Notes under the pieces: model-generated
Database searches by the model: none
Told to the model about the DNA's origin: nothing
The model's input: only the letters and a program-made list of their open reading frames with translations
Part shown: one piece after another, positions 38,752 to 46,317 of the stretch
Position numbering within the stretch: position 1 is the first letter of the stretch
Layout: each line of letters begins with the position of its first letter
Assembly (NCBI GenBank): GCA_029261405.1
Contig: JAJDBK010000005.1
Coordinates: forward strand, 32,001 to 88,369
DNA: 56,369 nucleotides
Origin: Nitrospinaceae bacterium
Lineage (GTDB): Bacteria > Nitrospinota_A > UBA7883 > JAJDBK01
Direction: 5' to 3'
Position numbers and translations under genes: made by a program

Positions 38752-39693
38752 ATGGGATCAAAAGAAACTTTCTTTGCCAAATTTTGGGGGACCATTGAAA
38801 AAAGCGGGATTGGTCTGCTCGAACCTATGCAAACAAAACGTGTCATGCTTGCTGAATCTAAAGCCAAGAGGGTAGATACCTTATTAATGGCCAAAACAGA
38901 GGATGATATTAATGCCGTTAAAGAGGGGAAAAAGGGTATTGATGAAAATGGACAGCTTTACAATATTGTCAGCACAAACGTAGAACCAGATGGCCATAGT
39001 GGCATTCAAGCAATAAGAAACTTCTCTTTTCTTCGTGACGCTGAACGATTTATGAATTTATTTCACATTTTTCATCGTGCGGAATCCGAAATAGACTCAG
39101 ACAGTTTTAAAGGAGACGCATCTGAGGAGCCTATTGATTCAGATTGGTTCCTGCGATGGCGGAATCATGCTGAATTAATCTCATCGGATAAAATGCAATC
39201 TCTATGGGGGAGAATTCTTGCTGGTGAGGTGCATACACCTGGTAGTTTCTCATTGAGAACACTTGACCTGCTGTCGAAGCTTACTACCAATGAAGCGGAG
39301 ATAATTGAGAAACTGGGGAGTATTATTATTGAAAACTATATATATGTCGATAAAGAGTTCTTAGAAAAAAAGGGATTGGATACCAGTGCTTTTCTTAAAC
39401 TTGATGAATATGGAATTATACAGTATAGGGATTTATTGCAGTTCTCTGTTGGAGCAAATGAGCCAGTTTCAGGGCCAGTTCTAATTAGATGTAATGGTCA
39501 TGGCTTGATTGTTTCATGCGATGCTCCAATGAGATTTGATATTCCTGCCTATTCTATTACGACCATTGGGATAGAGCTACTCTCACTAGGACAATATGAT
39601 GCTGATATTGAAAACCTTCGCAATCTTGGCAATGTAATAAAAAATAAAGGTTATGATGTCAAAATTGTTTCAGGTATTTCCATTGATGGATAA
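38752..39693 (+). CDS. DUF2806-like protein, 313 aa
   Basis: The region DSDWFLRWRNHAELISSDKM followed by LWGRILAGEVHTPGSFSLRTLDLL is the hallmark of the DUF2806/TIGR03899 group, proteins of unknown function usually found as accessory genes. An N-terminal amphipathic stretch (FWGTIEKSGIGLLEP) and a basic helix precede it. The gene is visibly richer in A/T than its neighbours, with many ATA and TTA codons, which suggests horizontal acquisition. I start at ATG 38752 (GAGGGG just upstream); ATG 38713 would add 13 residues. It is next to a toxin-antitoxin remnant, consistent with an accessory patch. Function unknown. Confidence 0.7.
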   Translation: MGSKETFFAKFWGTIEKSGIGLLEPMQTKRVMLAESKAKRVDTLLMAKTEDDINAVKEGKKGIDENGQLYNIVSTNVEPDGHSGIQAIRNFSFLRDAERFMNLFHIFHRAESEIDSDSFKGDASEEPIDSDWFLRWRNHAELISSDKMQSLWGRILAGEVHTPGSFSLRTLDLLSKLTTNEAEIIEKLGSIIIENYIYVDKEFLEKKGLDTSAFLKLDEYGIIQYRDLLQFSVGANEPVSGPVLIRCNGHGLIVSCDAPMRFDIPAYSITTIGIELLSLGQYDADIENLRNLGNVIKNKGYDVKIVSGISIDG

Positions 39694-39814
39694 AAAGTCT
39701 TATATAAAAAAGAAGTCAGTGTTCTTTAAGAAATAGTATATTCGCTCTATATTTCACTGAAATATGTGGGAAATTACTAATAGTAGTTGGCTGGCAAAAC
39801 CAGTACTGCACCTT

Positions 39815-39935
39815 AATCCCGGACAGTGAGATGGTCGATTCGGATCGCTGATAGGGTTAAAACGAAAAGAGGTGAATTATTTTTGTCTGGCAGGGAGACG
39901 ATGCTTTTGATGTCGAAATCATCGACTACCATTAG
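39815..39935 (+). pseudogene. higB: Broken higB toxin gene (C-terminal remnant)
   Basis: Two different frames carry consecutive parts of a HigB/RelE-type toxin. One frame reads WSIRIAD (from 39832), which matches the central WSIRINDQWR. After about 30 nt another frame reads IFVWQGDDAFDVEIIDYH and stops at 39933-39935, exactly the usual HigB C-terminus. In that second frame the codon where Trp is expected is a TGA. The N-terminal half is not recognisable. The stop lies 10 nt before the higA start, the normal higBA arrangement. The toxin is therefore almost certainly inactive. Confidence 0.7.
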
Positions 39936-39945
39936 GAGAAGATTA

Positions 39946-40236
39946 ATGATACCAACAAAAAGACCACCAACCCATCCCGGCGAGATGTTACTCAAAGAGT
40001 TTCTGGAGCCAATGAAGGTGACGCAGGTTGCTTTTGCGAAACATCTGAGCTGGCCGTATGCGCGTCTTAACGAGATCGTAAACGGGAAACGAGGTGTCAG
40101 TGCCGATTCCTCAATCGCCTTTGGTGAAGCGTTTCAGACCGGTCCCGAGTTCTGGTTAAATCTTCAGCGTGATTGGGATCTGTGGCATGCCAGACAACAA
40201 CACCGCTCCGTACTTCCTCTCACGAATACAGGTTGA
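39946..40236 (+). CDS. higA: HigA-type antitoxin, 96 aa
   Basis: XRE/HigA-family helix-turn-helix antitoxin. RPPTHPGEMLLKEFLEPM and VTQVAFAKHLSWPYARLNEI contain the DNA-binding helices; the C-terminal ALGEAFQTGPEFWLNLQ-like segment is the family signature (here FGEAFQTGPEFWLNLQ). ATG 39946 has AGGAGA 6 nt upstream; a longer in-frame reading from 39826 crosses the broken toxin and should not be used. With the toxin destroyed, the protein may persist as a solitary regulator or act against other HigB toxins. Confidence 0.9.
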   Translation: MIPTKRPPTHPGEMLLKEFLEPMKVTQVAFAKHLSWPYARLNEIVNGKRGVSADSSIAFGEAFQTGPEFWLNLQRDWDLWHARQQHRSVLPLTNTG

Positions 40237-40244
40237 TTTTCAAA

Positions 40245-40271
40245 AGAGCCGGAACAAACCCATCCGGCTCT
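40245..40271 (-). terminator. Terminator of the porin/binding-protein operon
   Basis: AGAGCCGGA (40245-40253) and TCCGGCTCT (40263-40271) form a 9-bp stem; on the minus strand it is followed by TTTTGAAAAT. This fits termination of the minus-strand porin transcript. A second hairpin adjoins it. Confidence 0.6.
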
Positions 40272-40299
40272 CCTGCAAGGTCGATGGCATCCTTGCAGG
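40272..40299. terminator. Second hairpin between higA and the porin gene
   Basis: CCTGCAAGG (40272-40280) and CCTTGCAGG (40291-40299) form a perfect 9-bp stem with a 10-nt loop, directly next to the first hairpin. It may help terminate transcription coming from higA on the plus strand, although no T-tract follows. Confidence 0.45.
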
Positions 40300-40314
40300 A
40301 AAGCTCGAATGAAA

Positions 40315-41427
40315 CTAAAACTTCACGTTAAGGTTCAGTTGCACCCGTGATCTGTTTCTCGGGCCCTGCATCGCTACATCGCTATTAAATACCGTGATCT
40401 CTTCGTTCTTCGTTGTCTGGTTGTAGTACCGAAGGTCCATTCCAATAGCGTCGAACAGTTTGTAGTCCATCTGCAAATGGTAGCCGGTAAAGTTCGATGA
40501 GAACGGAAAGTTATCCGGCGCCAGACTCCCCAGCGCCGAAGCTGACGCATAACCCAGATCCCAGTAATAAGCTCTCAGCCCGATCTTACCGAAAGTTCCT
40601 TTCAGATAGATCACCAGACCGTTTTTATCAGCTGAGTCTGAGCCTGCGCCGATAACGCTCTCATCAATGTTGGCGTTGGCATAGCCGATACCCAACGTCG
40701 GTTTATACTCAACGTCGGTCGCCGTGATTTCGCCCATCAGGTGCATGACACTGTACGATTTCCCCGGTATGCCCGCCTTGTCCGGGTTGTTTTCGTCAGA
40801 GTCGGTAAAGGTGATACCGCTTATCGCTCCGGTAAATTTCAGACCCTCTCCGGCCTTCATTCCGGCCTGATAGAAAAGAGCCGTATCGTCTTCACCCCAA
40901 CTCGCTTCGTTCAACAGATAATGAGCAAAACCGAGCCACACATTGATGTCACCCGCCGATCCATTGTATTTAGCCGAAATACCTTCCGGCTGAATGTCGC
41001 CATCCATGACAAGCTCAGCAGGGTCATAACCAACAAACCCGGTTTTACCAGCGGTAATTGCAAGACCATCTAGTTTCACCTTGATAAAAGCGCGATCCAG
41101 ACCGAAATCTCCATTGGTGTCGTAACCGTTATAAAGGTCGAGCGTCTGGTGGGGCGATTGCAAGGAATCGCTACCCGTGGACAACCGGAAACCGGCGGAG
41201 ACCATCTCGTTGGCCTTATACGTCGAGCCGAACCGGGCGCGAACACGTTCCCGTGTGCGATCCTTATCCTTCTGGTCGTCGCTGTCATTCTCCGCCCTGA
41301 AACGAAGATCACCAAAAATATCGAGGCTGGATTCACCATTCTCCCAAACGGTTTTACCCGCAAACGCCGGAACAGCGTCTATGCTTATTACCAGGACGGA
41401 AATCAATAAACTTACGATGAAATTCAT
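40315..41427 (-). CDS. Putative outer-membrane porin, 370 aa
   Basis: A beta-barrel porin of the 'putative porin' type. A signal peptide ends near VPAFAGK; then DIFGDLRFRAEND and the Arg-rich DRTRERVRARFG, typical of the constriction-zone start of these porins. Alternating strands continue to a C-terminal Phe (QLNLNVKF). ATG 41427 is preceded by AAGGGGGAT. It begins 9 nt after the stop of the binding-protein gene, so the pair forms one operon in which the porin could admit the ligand bound in the periplasm. The family does not resemble the OprP-like porin at 844. Confidence 0.8.
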   Translation of the reverse strand: MNFIVSLLISVLVISIDAVPAFAGKTVWENGESSLDIFGDLRFRAENDSDDQKDKDRTRERVRARFGSTYKANEMVSAGFRLSTGSDSLQSPHQTLDLYNGYDTNGDFGLDRAFIKVKLDGLAITAGKTGFVGYDPAELVMDGDIQPEGISAKYNGSAGDINVWLGFAHYLLNEASWGEDDTALFYQAGMKAGEGLKFTGAISGITFTDSDENNPDKAGIPGKSYSVMHLMGEITATDVEYKPTLGIGYANANIDESVIGAGSDSADKNGLVIYLKGTFGKIGLRAYYWDLGYASASALGSLAPDNFPFSSNFTGYHLQMDYKLFDAIGMDLRYYNQTTKNEEITVFNSDVAMQGPRNRSRVQLNLNVKF

Positions 41428-41436
41428 CAATCCCCC

Positions 41437-42294
41437 TTAATCCAGAAGGCCAATAGATTTACCGACATCAAGGATCGGCTGATAATCGCTGTTCTTTGCC
41501 GGTACAAAACTTTTCCTGGGAAAAGAAGCCAGCAGGTCCGCATCGTTCATGTCGAGCAGAGCCTTCTGAACTTTTTCCTTAAAACCGGCGCCCCAGGTTT
41601 TCTCCACATCACCACGAATGCTCCACTGGTAATCGGGGTACGTCGGCGTTTTCCAGATGATCGCCACTTTCGATTCGTCGATCTTGCCAGCTTTCTTCTC
41701 GTTCTCCCATACCTTGAAATTCAGAGCGCCGACATCGTAAGCGCCAGACTGGACAAGAGCCAATGTCCGGGAGTGATCGCCAGAAAAACCGACCCGTGAA
41801 AAGACCTCCTCCGGCGATTTGCCAAAACGGTTGCGGATATGAAATTCCGGCATCAACCGACCCGATGTGGAGCCTTTCGAGCCGAACGTAAAGGTTTTTC
41901 CGGCGATAGCCTCCGGAAGTTCATCCGACGCTGTAATACCTGTCTTTGCGTTGGCGATAAAATAAGTTACAAAAAACTGGTCTTCATATCCCTGGGCGAT
42001 AGCCTCTGAACCGGGCGACAGACTACGCGCTCTCACACCGGAAAGACCGCCAAACCATGCAAGCTGAACCTGATTGTTCCGAAACGCTGTGACTGCGGCG
42101 GCGTACGATTTTACCGGGACAAACTTGACTTCGATATTCAGTTTTTCGGCCAGATAGTGGGCGACCTTGTCGAACCTGCTTCGCAAACGGGTTTCATCTT
42201 CGTCCGGGATGGCGGTGAAAGTAAATGTTGCGCTTTGTGCGGATAACGTTGAGAGAATCATGAGCGACACTGCCATCGCCAATTTTTTTAACAT
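41437..42294 (-). CDS. PhnD-family periplasmic binding protein, selenate-type, 285 aa
   Basis: Substrate-binding protein with a signal peptide (LSTLSAQSA). FTAIPDEDETRLRSRFDKVA, VPVKSYAAAVTAFRNNQVQL, AWFGGLSG, FGSKGSTSGRLMPEFHI, VGFSGDHSRTLALVQSGAYD and TPTYPDYQWSIRGDV are the pattern of the PhnD-like group annotated as putative selenate transporter binding proteins. Phosphonate or phosphite binding remains possible. AGGA lies 7 nt before the ATG. No permease or ATPase gene is next to it, although PhnD-type proteins normally work with PhnC and PhnE. The next gene is a porin in the same operon. Confidence 0.85.
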   Translation of the reverse strand: MLKKLAMAVSLMILSTLSAQSATFTFTAIPDEDETRLRSRFDKVAHYLAEKLNIEVKFVPVKSYAAAVTAFRNNQVQLAWFGGLSGVRARSLSPGSEAIAQGYEDQFFVTYFIANAKTGITASDELPEAIAGKTFTFGSKGSTSGRLMPEFHIRNRFGKSPEEVFSRVGFSGDHSRTLALVQSGAYDVGALNFKVWENEKKAGKIDESKVAIIWKTPTYPDYQWSIRGDVEKTWGAGFKEKVQKALLDMNDADLLASFPRKSFVPAKNSDYQPILDVGKSIGLLD

Positions 42295-42526
42295 TCTGTA
42301 TTCCTGTGTAAATGGTTATTAAGATTCAGGTGGCGCAGAAGCAATTGTCATGCCTGTTTTTTTTACAGACCATTCCAGAGGAAATACGATTCTGTTGACA
42401 CGATTGAGGCTGTTAGTTCAATGATTTAACTTATTGAAATTATTAAGTAAACAGCTATATAGTTGATCTATTGAAGAATGGAATAATCACCCTTGCACGT
42501 TCTATGGTGCACGGAACAGCGTCGAG

Positions 42527-42821
42527 TTAGCCTCTTTTACCAAGACACCAGAGCGTAGCCAGATGGAGCGGGAATAGAAGCGGGACTGCAAATACAGGTA
42601 TCAATACCAACGGGAACTCTGATATCAGATGGTTGGGAGCGTCGAAAGCCAACGACTGCAACGGGCCTGGCGATGTGCGAAATCCCAGACTGACTGCCCA
42701 GACGAGACCCACTTTTCGCCCCGACAAGATTGCGAAGAGCGTCGTTACGTCTGGATAACAAAACCCTAAGAATAACAGGCGCCACTATCCCAGGTACAAT
42801 CAGAGGTATTAACTGGCGCAC
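42527..42821 (-). pseudogene. Frameshifted small membrane-protein gene
   Basis: GTG 42821 starts RQLIPLIVPGIVAPVILRVL; after about 21 codons the continuation is in another frame: YPDVTTLFAILSGRKVGLVW, then SLAFDAPNHLISEFPLVLIP and VFAVPLLFPLHLATLWCLGK, stopping at 42527. One extra T in TTTTGTTATCC (near 42757) would account for the shift. The joined product of about 98 residues has three membrane helices and resembles a small uncharacterised membrane-protein family. A sequencing error would also explain the break. The rest of the 42295-42941 interval holds only the promoter region of the binding-protein gene and a repeat. Confidence 0.6.
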
Positions 42822-42870
42822 CGCATGACTGTTTGCGTTTGTTCAGGCGGCCCCGACGGGGCGGCCTTCG

Positions 42871-42893
42871 AGTGGCAAGGCCAGTGGCGGGGC
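42871..42893. repeat. 23-bp GC-rich repeat, copy 1
   Basis: AGTGGCAAGGCCAGTGGCGG and three more bases match 21 of 23 positions with 47693-47715. It lies downstream of waaF in non-coding DNA, next to a short GCCCC/GGGGC hairpin (42850-42862). It contains AGTGGC twice, 12 nt apart. Confidence 0.5.
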
Positions 42894-42941
42894 ACACACT
42901 CCCTTCGCTGTAACCTTCATGAATTATCGGGGATACACCGA

Positions 42942-43964
42942 CTATTCGTTAGCTCTCTTTTTGTACCGCTCCTGTAGCTCCATAGCTTTGTTGTATACTT
43001 CATCGACTGTAATCGACTTCATGCATCTGTGATCGGTGGGGCAGGTTCTTTGCCAGCAAGGAGCGCAATCTGTGGCATGGGATATTACCGTGACGTTATC
43101 CCCGGAAGGAGCGGTTTCCCTTGCCGATGTCGGTCCAAATAGGGCGATGACCGGAGTGTTTACCATGGCGGCGATATGCATGGGGCCGGTATCATTGCTT
43201 ATGTAAAGGGTCAGTCGTGAAAGGGCGGCTGAAAGCTCTGGTATGGTTGTTTTTCCCACTAGCGAAAGGGGGGAGGAATGACACAATTTTACAGTTTCTC
43301 TTTCGATCCGCTTATCCGATTCCGCGCCGAACAGGGCTACAACCGCATTTTCGCTGAGACGGTCGATAAGTTTCGCGAACCTTTCTGGCGCCCACGTCTT
43401 CGCCGAGCCGTAATTGGCGCCGAACCCTATACCTATTACCGGGCCTTTGATTCCCCAGAAAAAACCTTCCGCTCTTCGGTGGGCATCTTTCGGGATATCA
43501 AACACCGGAGGAGCCGTAGTAAGGCCGGGGAAGGCGGTGACCGCAAGGTTGGCGAAATAGTTGGTCTGGTTCATAGCGTTTTTGGGAGGCCGTAAAACCG
43601 GATCGGTAAGGAACAGGGATCGGAAATCTCCCGTATATCCCACAGTCCGCCTGATATCTTTTTTCCAGAGGGAGAAAGCTGTCCTGAAGGAGTTGGGTAG
43701 AATAAGGGCCGTGTCGTATTGCCGGTAGTCTATTAACTCTCCGCTGTGGGTTGCTGGAGTGCGCCATCTTCTCAAAATGTATGTGTTGGAAACTTCCGGC
43801 AGGAGAAACCCCAGATCCGCCAGAGGTCTTCTTGCCAGAATATCGATCCTCGTTTCCGGGAACTGTTTGGCGAGGCCGCTTATCATCGGCAGGGCCATAA
43901 TACAGTCGCCGAGCCAGTTGGGCGTTCTTATGAGGATGCCCTTATTAAATTTCAACGTATTCAT
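42942..43964 (-). CDS. waaF: LPS heptosyltransferase (WaaF-type GT9), 340 aa
   Basis: Glycosyltransferase family 9 enzyme, probably adding the second heptose to the LPS inner core from ADP-heptose. N-terminal ILIRTPNWLGDCIMALPMI and DILARRPLADL are typical. The nucleotide-sugar site includes VIGIGFGANYGSAKTWAPERFAKL (shown as its first and last parts), LYISNDTGPMHIAAMVNTPVIALFG and ARETAPSGDN. Cysteines near the C-terminus (CAPCWQRTCPTDHRC) are usual for WaaF. It overlaps lpxL by 4 nt. Confidence 0.92.
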   Translation of the reverse strand: MNTLKFNKGILIRTPNWLGDCIMALPMISGLAKQFPETRIDILARRPLADLGFLLPEVSNTYILRRWRTPATHSGELIDYRQYDTALILPNSFRTAFSLWKKDIRRTVGYTGDFRSLFLTDPVLRPPKNAMNQTNYFANLAVTAFPGLTTAPPVFDIPKDAHRRAEGFFWGIKGPVIGIGFGANYGSAKTWAPERFAKLIDRLSENAVVALFGAESDKRIERETVKLCHSSPLSLVGKTTIPELSAALSRLTLYISNDTGPMHIAAMVNTPVIALFGPTSARETAPSGDNVTVISHATDCAPCWQRTCPTDHRCMKSITVDEVYNKAMELQERYKKRANE

Positions 43965-44944
43965 GATGTCACAAGATTCCGATGAAAATGGGTGTTTATA
44001 ATTTTCATGTCACGATCATGGGCTGTGAGATCTTCACGGTTCGGTCTGGTTTTCCATCGCCTGTGTATCCAGAGCCACTGCTCCGGCGCCTCCCTGATCG
44101 CGTTTTCCAGGATTTTGTTCAACTCCATGGTCATGAATCTTGCGTCCGCTTTTCTGTCTCCGGTCAAGGGTGGTTCTACCGGGGGATAGATGCGGACTTT
44201 ATAGCTGTCAGTAAGATCGTCCCTGAAAGAGAGCAGGGGTAGAACCGTGGCTCCGGTCCGTATACCCATGATGGCGGGCGTGGTGAACGTCGCCGCCAGC
44301 TTTCCAAAAAAAGGGACAAAGACATGATTGAACGCGGCGTTCTGGTCGATATTTACGGCAACTGCGCTCCCCTCGCGCAACCGCTTGATGATGTTCCTGG
44401 CGGCGTTCTCTTTTTTCATGTTTTTAACGCCTGTCGAACTGCGGAAAGAGTCGATGAGCCGGTCGAGAACCGGGCTGTCCACCGTCCGTATTACGAACCA
44501 TACCGGCGTTCCAAGTATGGCGAGGGCGGCCAAGGCAAGCTCAAAATGACCAAAATGGGCTGTCGCCAGCACTACGCCTTTTTTCTTTTCCAACGCTTTA
44601 TCCAGAAACTCCATGCCTTCGATTGTGACAAGCTTGTCGATCTTTTCCTTGTCAAGCAGGGGAAACCCGAAACCCTCCATGACAAACCTGCCAAAATGCC
44701 TGCATACCTTGTAGAGGGTTCGTTTTAATTCCTTGTCGTCTTCGGAGGGGGACATCAGCCTCATCGAGTCGAGGGTCTCGGCATACCTTTTTCTGTTTGC
44801 GATGGTGGCAAGGTAAAGAAGGGAACCGATAAACGTTCCGACGACCATGGAGACTCTTCTGCCGAAGAGACGGCGGAACCTGGCAAGCGAGACAAATGCC
44901 AGTTCCGCAATCTTGTTTACCACCGGTTTGAACTTCTTTTTCAT
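43961..44944 (-). CDS. lpxL: Lipid A acyltransferase (LpxL/HtrB family), 327 aa
   Basis: Adds a secondary acyl chain to KDO-lipid A at the inner membrane. The HX4E catalytic motif is AHFGHFELALAALAI, with VNIDQNAAFNHVFVPFFGK and PEQWLWIHRRWKTRP further on, the latter being the family's C-terminal hallmark. One N-terminal hydrophobic segment anchors it. It overlaps waaF by 4 nt and lies 8 nt after hisH. Whether it is LpxL- or LpxM-like cannot be told. Confidence 0.92.
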   Translation of the reverse strand: MKKKFKPVVNKIAELAFVSLARFRRLFGRRVSMVVGTFIGSLLYLATIANRKRYAETLDSMRLMSPSEDDKELKRTLYKVCRHFGRFVMEGFGFPLLDKEKIDKLVTIEGMEFLDKALEKKKGVVLATAHFGHFELALAALAILGTPVWFVIRTVDSPVLDRLIDSFRSSTGVKNMKKENAARNIIKRLREGSAVAVNIDQNAAFNHVFVPFFGKLAATFTTPAIMGIRTGATVLPLLSFRDDLTDSYKVRIYPPVEPPLTGDRKADARFMTMELNKILENAIREAPEQWLWIHRRWKTRPNREDLTAHDRDMKIINTHFHRNLVTS

Positions 44945-44952
44945 TGTTATCT

Positions 44953-45573
44953 TTAGAGCGAGGCTACCCTGGCGAAGTTTTCAAGAACCATCAGGCCAAC
45001 ACGCTGGCTCTTCTCCGGGTGAAACTGTGTGGCGAATACGGAACCATGTTCTATCGAAGCGGCAAAGACCTCCCCGCCATATTCAGTGGTGGCTGTAACG
45101 ATTCCTTCCTCTTCAGGAACCGGGTAGTAGGAGTGGACAAAATAAAAGTCGGTTTTATCCTCAATTCCATTGAAAAGTTTGCCGCTGTTTTTCATGCTGA
45201 TCTGGTTCCAGCCCATATGTGGTATCTTCAGGCCGTTACCCGGATTGAAACCGAAACGGGCGCATTTGCCCTTGATGACACCCAGCCCGGCTCTGTTTCC
45301 GAACTCCTCGCTCTCTTCAAAGAGCATCTGGTACCCGACGCATATTCCGAGAAAAGGTCTGCCCGAACCTATGAAATCTTTCACCACTTGCGTAAGACCA
45401 TACTTTTCGAGATTATCCATACATTCGGCAAAGGCTCCGACACCGGGTAGTGTTAACGCCCGCGCATTCGATATCACTTCCGGGTCTCCTGATACGATGG
45501 CGGGGACACCGACTTTCTCGAATCCTTTTTGCACAGATCGCAGGTTACCAATATCGTAATCGACAATTATCAA
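44953..45573 (-). CDS. hisH: Imidazole glycerol phosphate synthase glutaminase subunit, 206 aa
   Basis: Glutaminase that feeds ammonia to HisF in histidine synthesis. The catalytic Cys is in GRPFLGICVGYQMLFEESEE, and His-Glu in ATQFHPEKSQRVG. N-terminal IIVDYDIGNLRSVQKGFEKV is typical. It starts with TTG preceded by GGAG. It follows hisB by 11 nt; hisF and hisA are not adjacent here, so the his genes are scattered. Confidence 0.96.
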   Translation of the reverse strand: MIIVDYDIGNLRSVQKGFEKVGVPAIVSGDPEVISNARALTLPGVGAFAECMDNLEKYGLTQVVKDFIGSGRPFLGICVGYQMLFEESEEFGNRAGLGVIKGKCARFGFNPGNGLKIPHMGWNQISMKNSGKLFNGIEDKTDFYFVHSYYPVPEEEGIVTATTEYGGEVFAASIEHGSVFATQFHPEKSQRVGLMVLENFARVASL

Positions 45574-45584
45574 AAGGTTTTCTC

Positions 45585-46175
45585 CTACAATATTCCTTTG
45601 GTGGAGGGGACCGATCCCGCCAACCTCGGATCGAGGGAGACCGCCTGCCCCAACGCTCTTGCCAGCGCTTTGAATATCGCTTCAAGGCAGTGATGCAGGT
45701 TACCGCCTCGTTTCAGTGTGACATGGGCGGTAAGTCCGGCTGAGTTGCACAACGCCCGGATGAATTCCTCTGCGAGTTCCACGTCAAACTCTCCCACCTT
45801 GTCTCTCGGAAGGTCGGCGGTAAAGACGCAGAATGGGCGCGATGAGACATCGAGACTGACTTCCGCCAGCGCTTCGTTCATCGGTATGGATGAGAAGCCG
45901 TATCTGGTCATCCCTTTCTTGTCACCCCACGCCTTCGACAAGGCTTGTCCCAGCGCAAGCCCCACATCCTCAACGGTATGGTGCGCGTCTATCTCTGTGT
46001 CACCTTTGTATCGGATATCAAGATCAATCAGCGAGTGTTTGCCCAGTTGATCGAGCATATGATCGAAGAAGGGGACACCATTGCCCACAACGCTTTTACC
46101 TTCGCCGTCCAGATTGACTGTTACGCTGATATCTGTTTCGCCGGTTTTCCGGTCGATAGTGGCTCTTCTTGCCAT
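45585..46175 (-). CDS. hisB: Imidazoleglycerol-phosphate dehydratase, 196 aa
   Basis: Mn-dependent dehydratase in histidine synthesis, single-domain form. Motifs: RKTGETDISVTVNLDG, FFDHMLDQLGKHSLIDL, the metal-binding DAHHTVEDVGLALGQAL, SSRPFCVFTADLP and LKRGGNLHHCLEAIFKALA. I start at ATG 46175 (MARRATIDR), which has GGAGAG 8 nt upstream and gives the standard length; starts further upstream add non-conserved residues. Co-transcribed with hisH, lpxL and waaF. Confidence 0.96.
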   Translation of the reverse strand: MARRATIDRKTGETDISVTVNLDGEGKSVVGNGVPFFDHMLDQLGKHSLIDLDIRYKGDTEIDAHHTVEDVGLALGQALSKAWGDKKGMTRYGFSSIPMNEALAEVSLDVSSRPFCVFTADLPRDKVGEFDVELAEEFIRALCNSAGLTAHVTLKRGGNLHHCLEAIFKALARALGQAVSLDPRLAGSVPSTKGIL

Positions 46176-46317
46176 GCGACTCTCCATTTGTATAAAAACA
46201 TCGTTATCATACAACAAAGAGAGTTTTAACCATAATTCCCCTTACTTTGCGATAATCGTGTAAAAGTATGAGAATATATGGCGTTAAAGGTAATTATCGG
46301 ACGGTAAAGGACGGATA

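Noticed and set aside
39826-40236. Longer HigA reading from ATG 39826
   Set aside because: The extra 40 residues are the out-of-frame reading of the broken higB; ATG 39946 has a good ribosome-binding site and the normal HigA N-terminus.
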